Shown here in pieces: positions 15,773 through 24,097 of a stretch of 64,000 bases of DNA. The stretch is from positions 1,426,001 through 1,490,000 of the forward strand of contig NZ_CP046444.1 of assembly GCF_014083945.1 (NCBI RefSeq), read 5' to 3'. Position numbers and translations under genes: made by a program. The notes beneath the pieces are model-generated. The model saw nothing but the letters and a program-made list of their open reading frames with translations. It searched no databases and was not told the DNA's origin. The stretch comes from Granulicella sp. 5B5. Lineage in GTDB: Bacteria; Acidobacteriota; Terriglobia; Terriglobales; Acidobacteriaceae. Position 1 is the first letter of the stretch, and each line of letters begins with the position of its first letter.

Positions 15773-17437
15773 ATGCCCAGCCTACTGCCCAGCCGACTTC
15801 ACGCACTCGCGTTCTTCTTCATCTCGCAGCACGGCCTCGGCCACTACTGGAAGACCCACTACGCCGACCACACCTTCCGCGGCGTCTATCGCTGGAACGC
15901 TTTTGACGTCTCCATGCTGGTCCCGTACTTCGTCGTCATGGTCATCCTGGCCTTCTACGGCATCCACCGCTACCAGCTCGTCTGGCTCTACTACCGCAAC
16001 AAGCGCAACGAGGCCAAATCCAACCAGCCTCCGGCCACATTCACTGAAGAGCAGCTCCCCTTCGTCACCATCCAACTCCCCATCTACAACGAGCAGTTCG
16101 TCATCGACCGCCTCCTCGACGCCTGCTGCCGCCTCGACTACCCCCGCGACCGCTTCGAGATCCAACTCCTCGACGACTCTACCGACGAGACCGTCGACGT
16201 CGCCAGCGCCATGGTCGCCCGCTTCGCCGCAGGCACGCAGGGCCTCGACCCGCAGCCCGTCTTCTACCTTCACCGCACCAACCGCCACGGCTACAAAGCC
16301 GGAGCCCTCGAAGAAGGCCTCAAGTCCTCCCGCGGCGAGCTCATCGCCATCTTCGACGCCGACTTCGTCCCTCCCCCCGACTGGCTCCGCAAAGTAGTCC
16401 ACCACTTCGCCGAAGAAAAGGTCGGTATGGTGCAGACCCGCTGGACTCATCTCAACCGCAACTACAGCTTCCTCACGCAGGTGGAAGCCATCCTCCTCGA
16501 CGGGCATTTTGTTCTGGAGCACGGAGGCCGCAGCCGCGCTGGCGTCTTCTTCAACTTCAACGGCACCGCCGGCATGTGGCGTCGCGCCGCCATCGACGAG
16601 GCCGGTGGCTGGGAGCACGACACCCTCACCGAGGACACCGACCTCAGCTACCGAGCGCAGCTCAAAGGCTGGAAGTTCAAATACCTCCAGGACGTCGAGT
16701 GCCCTGCCGAACTCCCCATCGAGATGACCGCCTTCAAAACCCAGCAGGCGCGCTGGGCGAAGGGCCTCATCCAGGTCGGCAAAAAGTCCCTGCCCGGCAT
16801 CCTCCGCTCCGACATCTCCGCGCACCAGAAGCTCGAAGCCTGGTACCACCTCACCGCCAACATCAGCTACCCGCTCATGATCGTCCTCAGCGTGCTGCTG
16901 ATGCCTGCCATGATCATCCGCAGCTGGCAGGGTCCCCTGCAGATGCTCCTCATCGACCTGCCGCTCTTCATGGCCTCCACCATGTCGGTCTCCACCTTCT
17001 ACCTCGTCAGCCAGAAGGAGCTCTTCCCCAAGACCTGGTGGAAGACCTTCCTCTACGTCCCGTTCTTGATGGCGCTCGGCGTCGGCCTCACCATCACCAA
17101 CACCAAGGCCGTCCTCGAAGCCCTCGTAGGCCACAAGACCGCCTTCGCCCGCACCCCCAAGTACCGAGTCCAGAAGAAGGGTGAAAAGTCACAGGCCAAG
17201 AAGTACCGCAAGCGCCTCGGCATCATCCCCTGGATCGAGCTGGCCATCGGCACCTACTTCGCGCTCACGGTCTGGTACGCCATCTCCACCGAAAACTACT
17301 TCACGGTCCCCTTCCTGTTGCTCTTCGTACTGGGCTACTGGATCACCGGCTTCCTCAGCATCTTCCAGGGCCTCTTCGAACGCCGCGGCGCTCAAGGCGA
17401 AGAGATGCACGAAAAACCCTACCCCGTAGGCATCTAA
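15773..17437 (+). CDS. membrane-bound processive family 2 glycosyltransferase (cellulose synthase-like)
   Basis: 554 residues. A membrane segment (about 44-68) precedes a cytoplasmic GT2 domain: VTIQLPIYNE, LDDSTDE, IAIFDADFVPPPDWL (DxD), TEDTDLSYRAQLKGW (TED) and QQARWAKGL (QxxRW), the full set for processive beta-glycan synthases. At least four C-terminal helices follow (LTANISYPLMIVLSVLLM, IELAIGTYFALTVWY, LLLFVLGYWITGFLSIF), forming a polymer channel. It resembles CslA/mannan or glucan synthases; no PilZ domain is visible. It would make an exopolysaccharide at the inner membrane. No partner genes adjoin it, which is unusual for a complete export system. Confidence 0.88.
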   Translation: MPSLLPSRLHALAFFFISQHGLGHYWKTHYADHTFRGVYRWNAFDVSMLVPYFVVMVILAFYGIHRYQLVWLYYRNKRNEAKSNQPPATFTEEQLPFVTIQLPIYNEQFVIDRLLDACCRLDYPRDRFEIQLLDDSTDETVDVASAMVARFAAGTQGLDPQPVFYLHRTNRHGYKAGALEEGLKSSRGELIAIFDADFVPPPDWLRKVVHHFAEEKVGMVQTRWTHLNRNYSFLTQVEAILLDGHFVLEHGGRSRAGVFFNFNGTAGMWRRAAIDEAGGWEHDTLTEDTDLSYRAQLKGWKFKYLQDVECPAELPIEMTAFKTQQARWAKGLIQVGKKSLPGILRSDISAHQKLEAWYHLTANISYPLMIVLSVLLMPAMIIRSWQGPLQMLLIDLPLFMASTMSVSTFYLVSQKELFPKTWWKTFLYVPFLMALGVGLTITNTKAVLEALVGHKTAFARTPKYRVQKKGEKSQAKKYRKRLGIIPWIELAIGTYFALTVWYAISTENYFTVPFLLLFVLGYWITGFLSIFQGLFERRGAQGEEMHEKPYPVGI

Positions 17438-18020
17438 AACACCTTTGAACCAGTGCCTGCGTTTGGCCTCCGAAGAGGTGCCTGGCTTTGAAGGGGCGGG
17501 ACTTCAGTCCCGCCATCAAGCTCCCAGAATCAGTGCGGCTTCAGCCGCGGAGGGAATGCTCGCACACTTGTCTAGAGCTTCCCCTAAAGCGTCTCGGCAT
17601 CATCCCATGCCCAGCCCCACCCAAAAGGTGTCATCTCGACCGGAGCCAAACAGTTTCATCGTTTGGCGCAGCGGAGAGACCTGCATTTCGAACCACCCAA
17701 ACTCTGTCATCTCGACCGAAGCATGGCGGCCTCATCGCCATGCGCAGCGGAGAGATCCCTGCATTGGCCGTTGTTTTTGCCATTGCCTTTGTTCTTGCTT
17801 GTCATTCCCGCAGGGAATCTGCGTCTTGACTACGACCCCACAAACGCTGTCATCCTGAGCGAAGCGCAACGCGCGCAGCCGAAGGACCCCGAAGAGTCAA
17901 GTTCAGGCTAAGCCATCAAAATCTTTCTCACATTACATCTCTTGGCCCCAGCGACTGAAGCATCAAGCAAATCCTTTGCAACAAGACCCCGGCACCGAAA
18001 ACACTGAATGAAAGGCAGAG
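17438..18020. repeat. repeat-rich intergenic region
   Basis: 580 bases without a supported gene. It holds GGCGGGAC-TTCA-GTCCCGCC (17495-17514) and GCGGC-TTCA-GCCGC (17535-17548), both of the stem-TTCA-stem class; nested-hairpin copies B (17629-17681, stem GCCAAAC/GTTTGGC) and C (17705-17758, stem GCATGGC/GCCATGC); and copy E (17849-17890), whose outer stem is TCCT/AGGA. Stems differ in sequence but keep complementarity. The last 100 bases (17920-18020) show nothing recognisable. Confidence 0.8.
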
Positions 18021-18839
18021 CTACAGCTTGGCTTGTAGATCAGCTAGAACGGCTTTCCTCTTTGCCTTTTCAATTTCCGGATCTTCTACCTGAATGAACT
18101 CGACGGCGCTGAATCTATCCCCTCCCCGCCGATTCTGCCGTGGCTCAACCGCTTCTATCAGAAGCGCTTCCATCGTGGCGATCAGGAGACCGCGATCATA
18201 GTTCTGTTCGGAAGAGTTCAAACTCCCGTTGTCGGAAACTTTGTACACACCGAACCAAGAGAAGCGATCCCACCGTCCGCTCAACCGATCAAAAACATGT
18301 TCTCGCAAGCGAACACCAATCCCACGATCAATGGCTCGGCCCACATAGATAACTTCTCCGCGGTCGTATAAGAGATAGACGCCTCGCTGGTCAGAAAAAT
18401 CCACCGTGTCGCTTCTCAAATCACGCTTCCCGAAAAGATTGATAGTAGATGTGGCCCATTGGACTTTCTCTCGAGACCAAAACATGCCGAATGCATTAAT
18501 CAGTCCAGTAGTTTCCTTTTTCTCCTCAATTTCTTCCGCTTCTAAAGAAGCGAGAGCAGGAGGGACAGCGCTAGGTAGGGCTCCCGCTGAAGTGGATCTC
18601 AAACGATATCGGCCTGGCCCTATCCGCTCAAAGGGCGTATTGGCACCATCCCAGCGAATTGATTCGGATAGGGTCGTGTTGAGGCTGGAATCTGGCGTCG
18701 CTCCGAGCTTTGTGCGAAGCCCTCGGTCGATGATCTGCTGAGTAATCTCCGTATATAGCATTCCCTCAGGCTTATCCTTGAGAACTTCAATAGCAGCCTC
18801 TCTCCAGCTCATCTGCGTTGCCAAGCTCATTCCCTCCAT
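18021..18839 (-). CDS. HARE-HTH / GIY-YIG nuclease fusion protein
   Basis: 272 residues; start either the first Met or MSLATQ at residue 4. Residues about 10-80 (SWREAAIEVLKDKPEGMLYTEI, then SIRWDGANTPFERIGPGRYRL) form a HARE-HTH domain, a winged helix proposed to recognise modified DNA. After an acidic linker, residues 152-240 form a GIY-YIG nuclease: GVYLLY, VIYVGRA, LREH with the arginine, and METALL-like glutamate at about 224 with PRQNRR asparagine at 236. All expected catalytic positions appear intact. A modification-sensing or DNA repair nuclease is a reasonable inference. It stands alone with no methylase in sight; GC at third positions is lower than in neighbours, consistent with acquisition. 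Confidence 0.82.
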   Translation of the reverse strand: MEGMSLATQMSWREAAIEVLKDKPEGMLYTEITQQIIDRGLRTKLGATPDSSLNTTLSESIRWDGANTPFERIGPGRYRLRSTSAGALPSAVPPALASLEAEEIEEKKETTGLINAFGMFWSREKVQWATSTINLFGKRDLRSDTVDFSDQRGVYLLYDRGEVIYVGRAIDRGIGVRLREHVFDRLSGRWDRFSWFGVYKVSDNGSLNSSEQNYDRGLLIATMEALLIEAVEPRQNRRGGDRFSAVEFIQVEDPEIEKAKRKAVLADLQAKL

Positions 18840-18905
18840 TTGTAAGTTGTCAGCAGTTTACCCTCACGCATTGACCCCACTCACCACCCGCCGTACCCTA
18901 ATCCC

Positions 18906-19211
18906 ATGAAGGTCAACGTCCAGTACGCCGAGACCCATCTCTCCGACCTGATCGCCGCAGCCTCACGCGGCGAGATCGTCGAGATCGAGACACCGGACGC
19001 CTGCGCCCATATCTATGCCTCCCCCAAACCCAACGCATCCGGCTCAGTCGTCGAATCCACATCTGAAGGTAAGCCCACCAGCCGCGCCCACCTAGCCGGG
19101 GCGTGGGAGGGACTCGTTCCAGTCATCTCCGACGAAGAGTGGAAAGCTCTGGACAAAGAAATTGAAGATGAGATGGTGAACGGCCCGATCTTCCCACCGG
19201 AGCACGCTTGA
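18906..19211 (+). CDS. Phd/YefM-type antitoxin
   Basis: 101 residues. The N-terminus MKVNVQYAETHLSDLIAAASRGEIVEI is a Phd/YefM DNA-binding and dimerisation domain. The C-terminal part (AWEGLVPVISDEEWKALDKEIEDEM) is the toxin-wrapping segment. Its stop TGA overlaps the TTG start of the PIN toxin gene (TTGA). It binds and inhibits the toxin and represses its own promoter. Confidence 0.85.
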   Translation: MKVNVQYAETHLSDLIAAASRGEIVEIETPDACAHIYASPKPNASGSVVESTSEGKPTSRAHLAGAWEGLVPVISDEEWKALDKEIEDEMVNGPIFPPEHA

Positions 19212-19597
19212 GATATCTGCTCGACTCGAACGTGCTGTACTGGTACATCACCGACCGCAGCCGCCTTACAAGGCGGGTTGAGCCACTGCTGGATGATGCT
19301 CACAACGACCTCTACGTGAGCTCCGCCTCGCTCTGGGAGCTCTCCATTAAGATCGCAAAAAGCCGACTCGCCGTTCCCGGCAATACCGTCCTCTCTCTGT
19401 ACGAGCAGGTAGACCGTCTCGGCATAACAGTCCTCCCCATCAGCCGCGCTCACATCCTCCGCACCGAAACCCTGCCACACCATCACGGCGACCCCTTCGA
19501 CCGCATAATCATCGCGCAAGCCCTTGAAGAAGGATTCACCATCCTCACCGCCGACGCCGACATCCCGCAATACGCCGCACCTGTCATCTGGAAGTGA
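19208..19597 (+). CDS. vapC: VapC-like PIN domain toxin
   Basis: 129 residues starting with TTG at 19208. The PIN fold acidic residues are visible: LLDSNVLYWY (first Asp), SLWELSIK (Glu), HGDPFDRIIIAQA (DxxD) and ILTADADIPQY (final Asp). The set predicts a Mg-dependent RNase acting on tRNA or rRNA, inhibited by the preceding Phd-type antitoxin, with which it overlaps by 4 bases. The pair belongs to the PIN subtype with HHHGDPFDR, usually linked to Phd antitoxins. Confidence 0.9.
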   Translation: MRYLLDSNVLYWYITDRSRLTRRVEPLLDDAHNDLYVSSASLWELSIKIAKSRLAVPGNTVLSLYEQVDRLGITVLPISRAHILRTETLPHHHGDPFDRIIIAQALEEGFTILTADADIPQYAAPVIWK

Positions 19598-19888
19598 CAT
19601 CCACCCCTTGACACCCCCGCTACAATAGAACCAGCCCCACCCGTGTTCCGGCCGGAGGAATCCCCGTCCGTCGAGCGCCACCCAGCCCCAGAGGCACCTG
19701 CTCACGGCTCCTTGAAAACCCGTTCCCCCTCAAGGGGTTCCACCCCTAACCTCAATCCGTTGCGGATCTTACCCCCAAAACCAGGGGAGGGTCCCGCACC
19801 CCGCGCCAGCCACCCGCATCAGCATGTAAGATACCTTCCGAGCCAGTCAGACAGATTCCGCTCACCGCACGCCCGAAAGGATCTCCCC
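19598..19888. other. intergenic region upstream of GH28 gene
   Basis: About 290 bases. The frame of the GH28 gene remains open here, but its translation is proline-rich without a signal peptide or family match, so I treat it as leader. No hairpin or clear operator was found. Confidence 0.4.
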
Positions 19889-21139
19889 ATGCGTTTGGCA
19901 GCACTCGCTCTCCTCGCCGCAACCGCAGCCGTCCCCGCCTTCGCGGCCAAAACCTGCGATGTCCGCCACTTCGGCGCCACCGGCGACGGCACCACCAAGG
20001 ACACCGCCGCCCTCCAGAAGGCCATCGACGCCTGCGCCAACACCGGCGGCACCGTCACCATCACGCCCGGCACCTACCTCACCGGCCCCATCGAGCTTAA
20101 ATCGAAGCTCACCCTCGACATCCAGAAGGGCGCCACGCTCCTCGGCTCCCCTGACCGCGCCGACTTCGGCCCCTTCACCTTCGCCGGCAAGCAGACCGTC
20201 CTCCCGCTCGTCCGCTCCGACAATGCCAGCGACATCACCATCACCGGCGGCGGCACCATCGACGGCAACGGCCACATCTGGTGGGACTACGTCAAAGGCG
20301 TCAAGGACTCCGGCGTCCTCGGCACCGATCACCCCCGCCCCATGGGCATGCTCCTCCAGCACTCCCACCACATCGTCATTCAGGACATCACGGTACAAAA
20401 CTCCGGCTTCTGGCAGATCGTCCCCTACTACTCCACCAACCTCAAGTTCCTCAACATGCGCATCCTGGCTCCCAAGTCTCCAAACACGGACGCCATCGAC
20501 CCCTTCAGCAGCTCGCACATCCTCATCGACCACGTCTTCTCCTCCATCGGCGACGACAACATCGCCATCAAGTCCGGCGCCATCAACTCCCCCGGTCCCG
20601 ACTCGCCCAGCCACGACATCACCATCCGCGACTGCACCTTCGAGCGCGGCCACGGCCTCTCCATCGGCTCCGAGATCGCCGGCGGCGTCTACAACGTCCA
20701 CGCCGAGCGCATCCACTTCAACGGCACCGACCAGGGCATCCGCATCAAGGCCAACCGCGACCGTGGCCACGACGTCTCCAACATCACCTTCAAGGGCCTC
20801 GACATGGTCAACGTCCGCACCGCCATCCTCATCTCCGAGTACTACCCCAAGGTCTACCCCGAAGGCGACGTCGCCGCAGCCCCCATCGGCCGCCTCACCC
20901 CGTTCTTCCACAACATCCGCATCACCAACGTCAAAGCCACCGGCAGCAACGTCGCTGGCGTCATCGTCGGTCTCCCCGAGTCCCCCGTCAAGGACATCGT
21001 CCTTAAAAACGTCGACATCCAGGCCAAAACCGGCATGAAGATCGCCTACGCCAACGTCATCCTCGACAACGTCAAGGTCACCGCCGCAGCAGGCGAAGCT
21101 ATCACCATCTCGCCCACCGCGAAGGTTACTCGCAAGTAA
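19889..21139 (+). CDS. glycoside hydrolase family 28 (polygalacturonase-like), secreted
   Basis: 416 residues from ATG 19889, which starts a clear signal peptide (MRLAALALLAATAAVPAFAA). The mature part is a right-handed beta-helix with GH28 motifs: PNTDAIDP (NTD), GDDNIAIKSG (DD), ERGHGLSIGSE (GHG) and GIRIKANRDRG (RIK). These are the catalytic aspartates, histidine and Lys of polygalacturonases. It hydrolyses galacturonan or rhamnogalacturonan outside the cell or in the periplasm. There is no transporter or uronate gene nearby, so it may act as a stand-alone plant-polymer enzyme. Confidence 0.93.
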   Translation: MRLAALALLAATAAVPAFAAKTCDVRHFGATGDGTTKDTAALQKAIDACANTGGTVTITPGTYLTGPIELKSKLTLDIQKGATLLGSPDRADFGPFTFAGKQTVLPLVRSDNASDITITGGGTIDGNGHIWWDYVKGVKDSGVLGTDHPRPMGMLLQHSHHIVIQDITVQNSGFWQIVPYYSTNLKFLNMRILAPKSPNTDAIDPFSSSHILIDHVFSSIGDDNIAIKSGAINSPGPDSPSHDITIRDCTFERGHGLSIGSEIAGGVYNVHAERIHFNGTDQGIRIKANRDRGHDVSNITFKGLDMVNVRTAILISEYYPKVYPEGDVAAAPIGRLTPFFHNIRITNVKATGSNVAGVIVGLPESPVKDIVLKNVDIQAKTGMKIAYANVILDNVKVTAAAGEAITISPTAKVTRK

Positions 21140-21178
21140 GTCCGGCCAGATGCGTAGCGCAGGCAGTATTCTTACTGC

Positions 21179-21400
21179 ATGAAGATCGCGCTACGCATCT
21201 GCGCCACAATTGTCGTCTTTGTGGTCATCGGCTGGATGGCCCAGCACATCGTGCTGGAGCACGCCCATATCCGCACAGCCGGCTACGGACCGCAGACCCG
21301 CCTGGCCGGCTACACCGCGGGGCTCTTCGCAGGCGGCGCTGCAGCCGTCATCGTGCTCATCGCTCTCTTCATGCTCGACAACCAGCCACCCAAGGACTAG
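21179..21400 (+). CDS. small two-helix membrane protein
   Basis: 73 residues with two hydrophobic helices (IALRICATIVVFVVIGWMAQHIV at 3-25 and AGLFAGGAAAVIVLIALFML at 47-66) and a charged connecting loop. Function is unknown. It begins 39 bases after the GH28 gene on the same strand and converges with yggU; the coding bias fits its surroundings, which supports it as a real gene. Confidence 0.6.
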   Translation: MKIALRICATIVVFVVIGWMAQHIVLEHAHIRTAGYGPQTRLAGYTAGLFAGGAAAVIVLIALFMLDNQPPKD

Positions 21401-21407
21401 CCGCCAA

Positions 21408-21713
21408 TCAGGCCAGCTCCGTCAGCAGCTTTGCGGATACCTCCTCCGCACTCAGCCCCACCACGCGCAGCGTCTTCATGCGACTGCTCGCCCCGGTCAG
21501 CAGAGTCACCTGCCCCCGCGCCACACCCAGCCGCTTCGCCACAAACGCCACCAGCGCCTCATTCGCACGCCCATCGACCGGCGGACTCGTCAGCGCGATC
21601 TTCACCGCCCCATCGTGGGTTCCCGTCACCGCATCCCGCTTCGCCCCCGGATGCACCCGCACCGGCACCACGCATCCACCCGGAGCATCCCGCACACCCA
21701 GCTCGCCAATCAC
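21408..21713 (-). CDS. yggU: DUF167/YggU family protein
   Basis: 101 residues starting GTG at 21713, overlapping the yggS stop (GTGA), which fixes the start better than upstream in-frame Met codons. The motif VRVHPGAKRDAV...VKIALTSPPVDGRANEALVAFVAKRLGV is the DUF167 signature, and LLTGASSRMKTLRV follows. Function is unknown in the family; yggS-yggU adjacency is widespread, often near cell-division or proline genes. Confidence 0.88.
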   Translation of the reverse strand: MIGELGVRDAPGGCVVPVRVHPGAKRDAVTGTHDGAVKIALTSPPVDGRANEALVAFVAKRLGVARGQVTLLTGASSRMKTLRVVGLSAEEVSAKLLTELA

Positions 21714-22411
21714 GGAACAGGCTCCGTGTACACACGCTTCCCAAAGATCGCCGTCCCCACCCGCACGCACGTCGACCCCTCTTCGATCGCCACCACAAAA
21801 TCCCCGCTCATCCCCATCGAAAGCTCCGTCAACCCCGGATACTTCGCCACATTCTCATCGCGTAGCTGCCTCAGCCTCTGGAAGTACGGTCGCGCCGTCC
21901 CAGCATCCTCGCTCCACGGCGGCACCGTCATCAGCCCGCTCACACGCAGATGCTCCAGCCCGGCCAGCGCCGCCAGCAGCTCCGGCAACGCCTCAGGCGC
22001 AAGCCCATGCTTGCTCTCTTCGTGTGACAGTTTTATCTCAACCAGCACGCGCATCGTCTTTCCCAGCGCCTTCGCCGCGTCATTCAGCCGCCCCGCCGTC
22101 TTGATGCTGTCCAGAGTATCCACCGCGTCAAAGATCTCTGCTGCCTTGCTCGTCTTGTTGTTCTGCAGCGGCCCAATCAGGTGCAGCTCCAGCCCAGCGA
22201 GCTCCCGCACTATCGGAGCCTTCATCTGCGCCTCCTGCACACGGTTCTCGCCAAACAGCCGCTGTCCGGCCTCATAGGCCTCCAGCAATGCCTCCGCCGG
22301 ATGCACCTTGCTCACCGCCATCAGCGCTACCTCGGCGCTCCTGCGACCCGCGCGAGCACACGCATCGGCAACCTCGTTGCGGACCCGTTCCAGATTTGCG
22401 GCAATCGACAT
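21710..22411 (-). CDS. yggS: YggS/PLPBP family pyridoxal phosphate homeostasis protein
   Basis: 233 residues from ATG 22411. A single-domain PLP barrel: ALMAVSKVHPAEALLEAYEAGQRLFGENRVQEA holds the PLP lysine (AVSK), then HLIGPLQNNK, VLVEIKLSHEESKHGL, LSMGMSGDFVVAIEEGSTCVRVGTAIFG. It regulates B6 vitamer and amino-acid pools rather than catalysing a defined reaction. The frame extends upstream by 27 codons without similarity. Translationally coupled to yggU. Confidence 0.92.
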   Translation of the reverse strand: MSIAANLERVRNEVADACARAGRRSAEVALMAVSKVHPAEALLEAYEAGQRLFGENRVQEAQMKAPIVRELAGLELHLIGPLQNNKTSKAAEIFDAVDTLDSIKTAGRLNDAAKALGKTMRVLVEIKLSHEESKHGLAPEALPELLAALAGLEHLRVSGLMTVPPWSEDAGTARPYFQRLRQLRDENVAKYPGLTELSMGMSGDFVVAIEEGSTCVRVGTAIFGKRVYTEPVP

Positions 22412-22583
22412 AGTCACTCTCAGTGTACGAGGTCGAGCAGTTTCGATCATCCATATCCCTACCGGCCACGTCCTATACGATGAAAGGTGCATCCACTCGG
22501 GACAAATTCACGTCCTAGTTAAGCGGCAGCCCCAAGTTCGCGGATCGTGTACCCCTTGAGTCAGTCACCCTCTTGCAAACGGG

Positions 22584-22625
22584 CCGGGGAGGAAAGCGCA
22601 ACAAAGCTCTTCCTCCCGGGTTTTT
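22584..22625 (+). terminator. terminator-like hairpin in the leader of the outer-membrane gene
   Basis: GGGAGGAA (22587-22594) pairs with TTCCTCCC (22610-22617), extended by AGC/GCT inside and CC/GG outside, and is followed by TTTTT (22621-22625). It lies 44 bases before the start of the plus-strand gene at 22669. No plus-strand coding gene ends upstream, so it would end either a small RNA or the leader of the gene itself. Confidence 0.6.
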
Positions 22626-22668
22626 GCCAACGGATAGAAACGCATCACAGCCAGGAGTTGAAAAAGCT

Positions 22669-23703
22669 ATGTCCTTTCCCCGCTTCCACAACACTCTTTC
22701 TTTGAAGGCCCTCTGCGCGGTCACCGTCATGGCCGTCGCAGCTACCGGCGTCGCAAGCGCCCAAACTGACAGCAAATCCGATAGCACCGTGGCAGCCGCA
22801 CAGTCTGCGCCCCTCATCCAGACTCCCGCACTCAACACCTCCAGTTCAAGCGCACAGCTCTTCTCCTCCAGCAGCGATGAACAGACAACGCCCGACACCG
22901 TAAACGAGGCGTCCGTCACCCCCTCAGTTAACTTCGCCAACTACATGCAGTACGGTGGCGGACAGCGCCGCCGCTACGGCCGCCCTACCTATCGCGGCAG
23001 CAACACCACCGCAGACGGCACACCCAAGTACACCTTTGAGGTCGGCGCCGGCTTCACCCAGCCCCTCGGAAATACCTGGCACTATCTCACGCCCAGCTAC
23101 GGCATCTCCGTCGGCGGCGGCCGCAACTTCGACCGCCACCTCGGCGTTCTGCTCCAGTTCGACTACGACCACTTCGGATTTACCGGCCGGACGCTCAGCA
23201 ACCAGAGCTATCTCTACTTCGACGATAGCAATCCCTCAGACACCGGTTTCGACGGTTCCACCCACATCTGGTCCTTCTCGCTCAACCCGGTCTACACCCT
23301 CACCAACCCCAGCAACGGTGGTGTTGGCGTGTACCTCGTCGGCGGCGTAGGCTTCTACCACAAGGTCGCGAACTTCACGGTTCCTACAGAAGAAGAGGAG
23401 TGCTACTACTTCTGCGAAATCGGCTACGTGAACGCCACCTACGACCACTACACCTCGAACGCGCCCGGCTTCAGTGGCGGCTTCGGCATCACCTACAAGT
23501 TCTCCCGCTTCTCCAACGAGCGGCTCTTCGCGGAAGCGCGTTACGTCTTCATCGACAACTCGCAGCGCCAGGGCTACACCGTTGAGAACTCGTCCTATGA
23601 TGCCAACGGCAACTTCACTTCAACCTATAACGGCAACAACGTCTACCCTGCCAACAGCAACCGCACCACCTATCTCCCGGTAAAGTTTGGTATTCGCTTC
23701 TAA
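22669..23703 (+). CDS. outer-membrane beta-barrel protein
   Basis: 344 residues from ATG 22669 with AGGAG at good spacing. The signal peptide (about 1-31) ends near VASAQ, followed by a Ser/Gln-rich linker (32-90) and a glycine/aromatic-rich barrel with alternating strands (FEVGAGFTQPLG, GISVGGGRNFDRHLGVLLQFDYDHFGF, FSGGFGITYKFSR, RLFAEARYVFID) and the terminal strand YLPVKFGIRF ending in phenylalanine, the usual signal for BAM insertion. A cysteine pair (EECYYFCEIG) sits in one predicted loop. Function unknown. A terminator-like hairpin in the leader may control it. Confidence 0.75.
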   Translation: MSFPRFHNTLSLKALCAVTVMAVAATGVASAQTDSKSDSTVAAAQSAPLIQTPALNTSSSSAQLFSSSSDEQTTPDTVNEASVTPSVNFANYMQYGGGQRRRYGRPTYRGSNTTADGTPKYTFEVGAGFTQPLGNTWHYLTPSYGISVGGGRNFDRHLGVLLQFDYDHFGFTGRTLSNQSYLYFDDSNPSDTGFDGSTHIWSFSLNPVYTLTNPSNGGVGVYLVGGVGFYHKVANFTVPTEEEECYYFCEIGYVNATYDHYTSNAPGFSGGFGITYKFSRFSNERLFAEARYVFIDNSQRQGYTVENSSYDANGNFTSTYNGNNVYPANSNRTTYLPVKFGIRF

Positions 23704-24097
23704 CCCGCATCTGCTCGGTTGTACTTTCAAGCTCCACTCACAAAGACCCGCTTCGGCGGGTCTTTGCTTTGCCTCGAATCCTGTCAAGCCTCTGGAAACC
23801 TCAACCCCACCTAAGCCAAACAAACCAAAGCACTAACGCCCCAAAGAGAAAAACAGCTTTACCAGCCCATTCCCCTATACTGGAAGTAGGGAAGAACCGG
23901 CTCGCTGACAACTGAAAATCGCAAGCCCGCCACATCCCCTCTACTCCCTATTCCCTCTGCTCTAACTCCTTTATTTCCCATATCATACCCGTAACTATAT
24001 ACAGAATCAGTTACTTACCCTCGGGATCACCCCGTAAGTCGCTGATTCTGCTGAAGGCCTCCGCTACATAGGGGAGGGGGGAGGGGGTATCCCTCCT
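23704..24097. other. intergenic region after the outer-membrane gene, with terminator
   Basis: CAAAGACCCG-CTTCGG-CGGGTCTTTG-CTTT (23741-23770) is a textbook intrinsic terminator for the plus-strand gene. The rest, up to guaA's stop at 24098, is T/C-rich then purine-rich and contains no supported gene. An imperfect inverted repeat CAGAATCAG / CTGATTCTG (near 24001 and 24042) flanks a short stretch of unknown role. Confidence 0.7.

Noticed and set aside
15782-17134. Long open frame antisense to the glycosyltransferase (450 codons)
   Set aside because: The translation is an E/G/V/D-rich mirror of the GC-biased codons of the real GT2 gene; no family features. The same holds for other long antisense frames, e.g. 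6995-7657, 12823-13620 and 19862-20911.
17629-17890. Repeated units in close succession, considered as a CRISPR array
   Set aside because: Units differ in length and orientation of stems, spacers are not uniform, and there are no cas genes; they are dispersed hairpin repeats.
19608-19626. TTGACA followed by TACAAT before the GH28 gene, resembling a sigma-70 promoter
   Set aside because: The two hexamers are only 7 bases apart; functional spacing is about 16-18, so it is probably chance.
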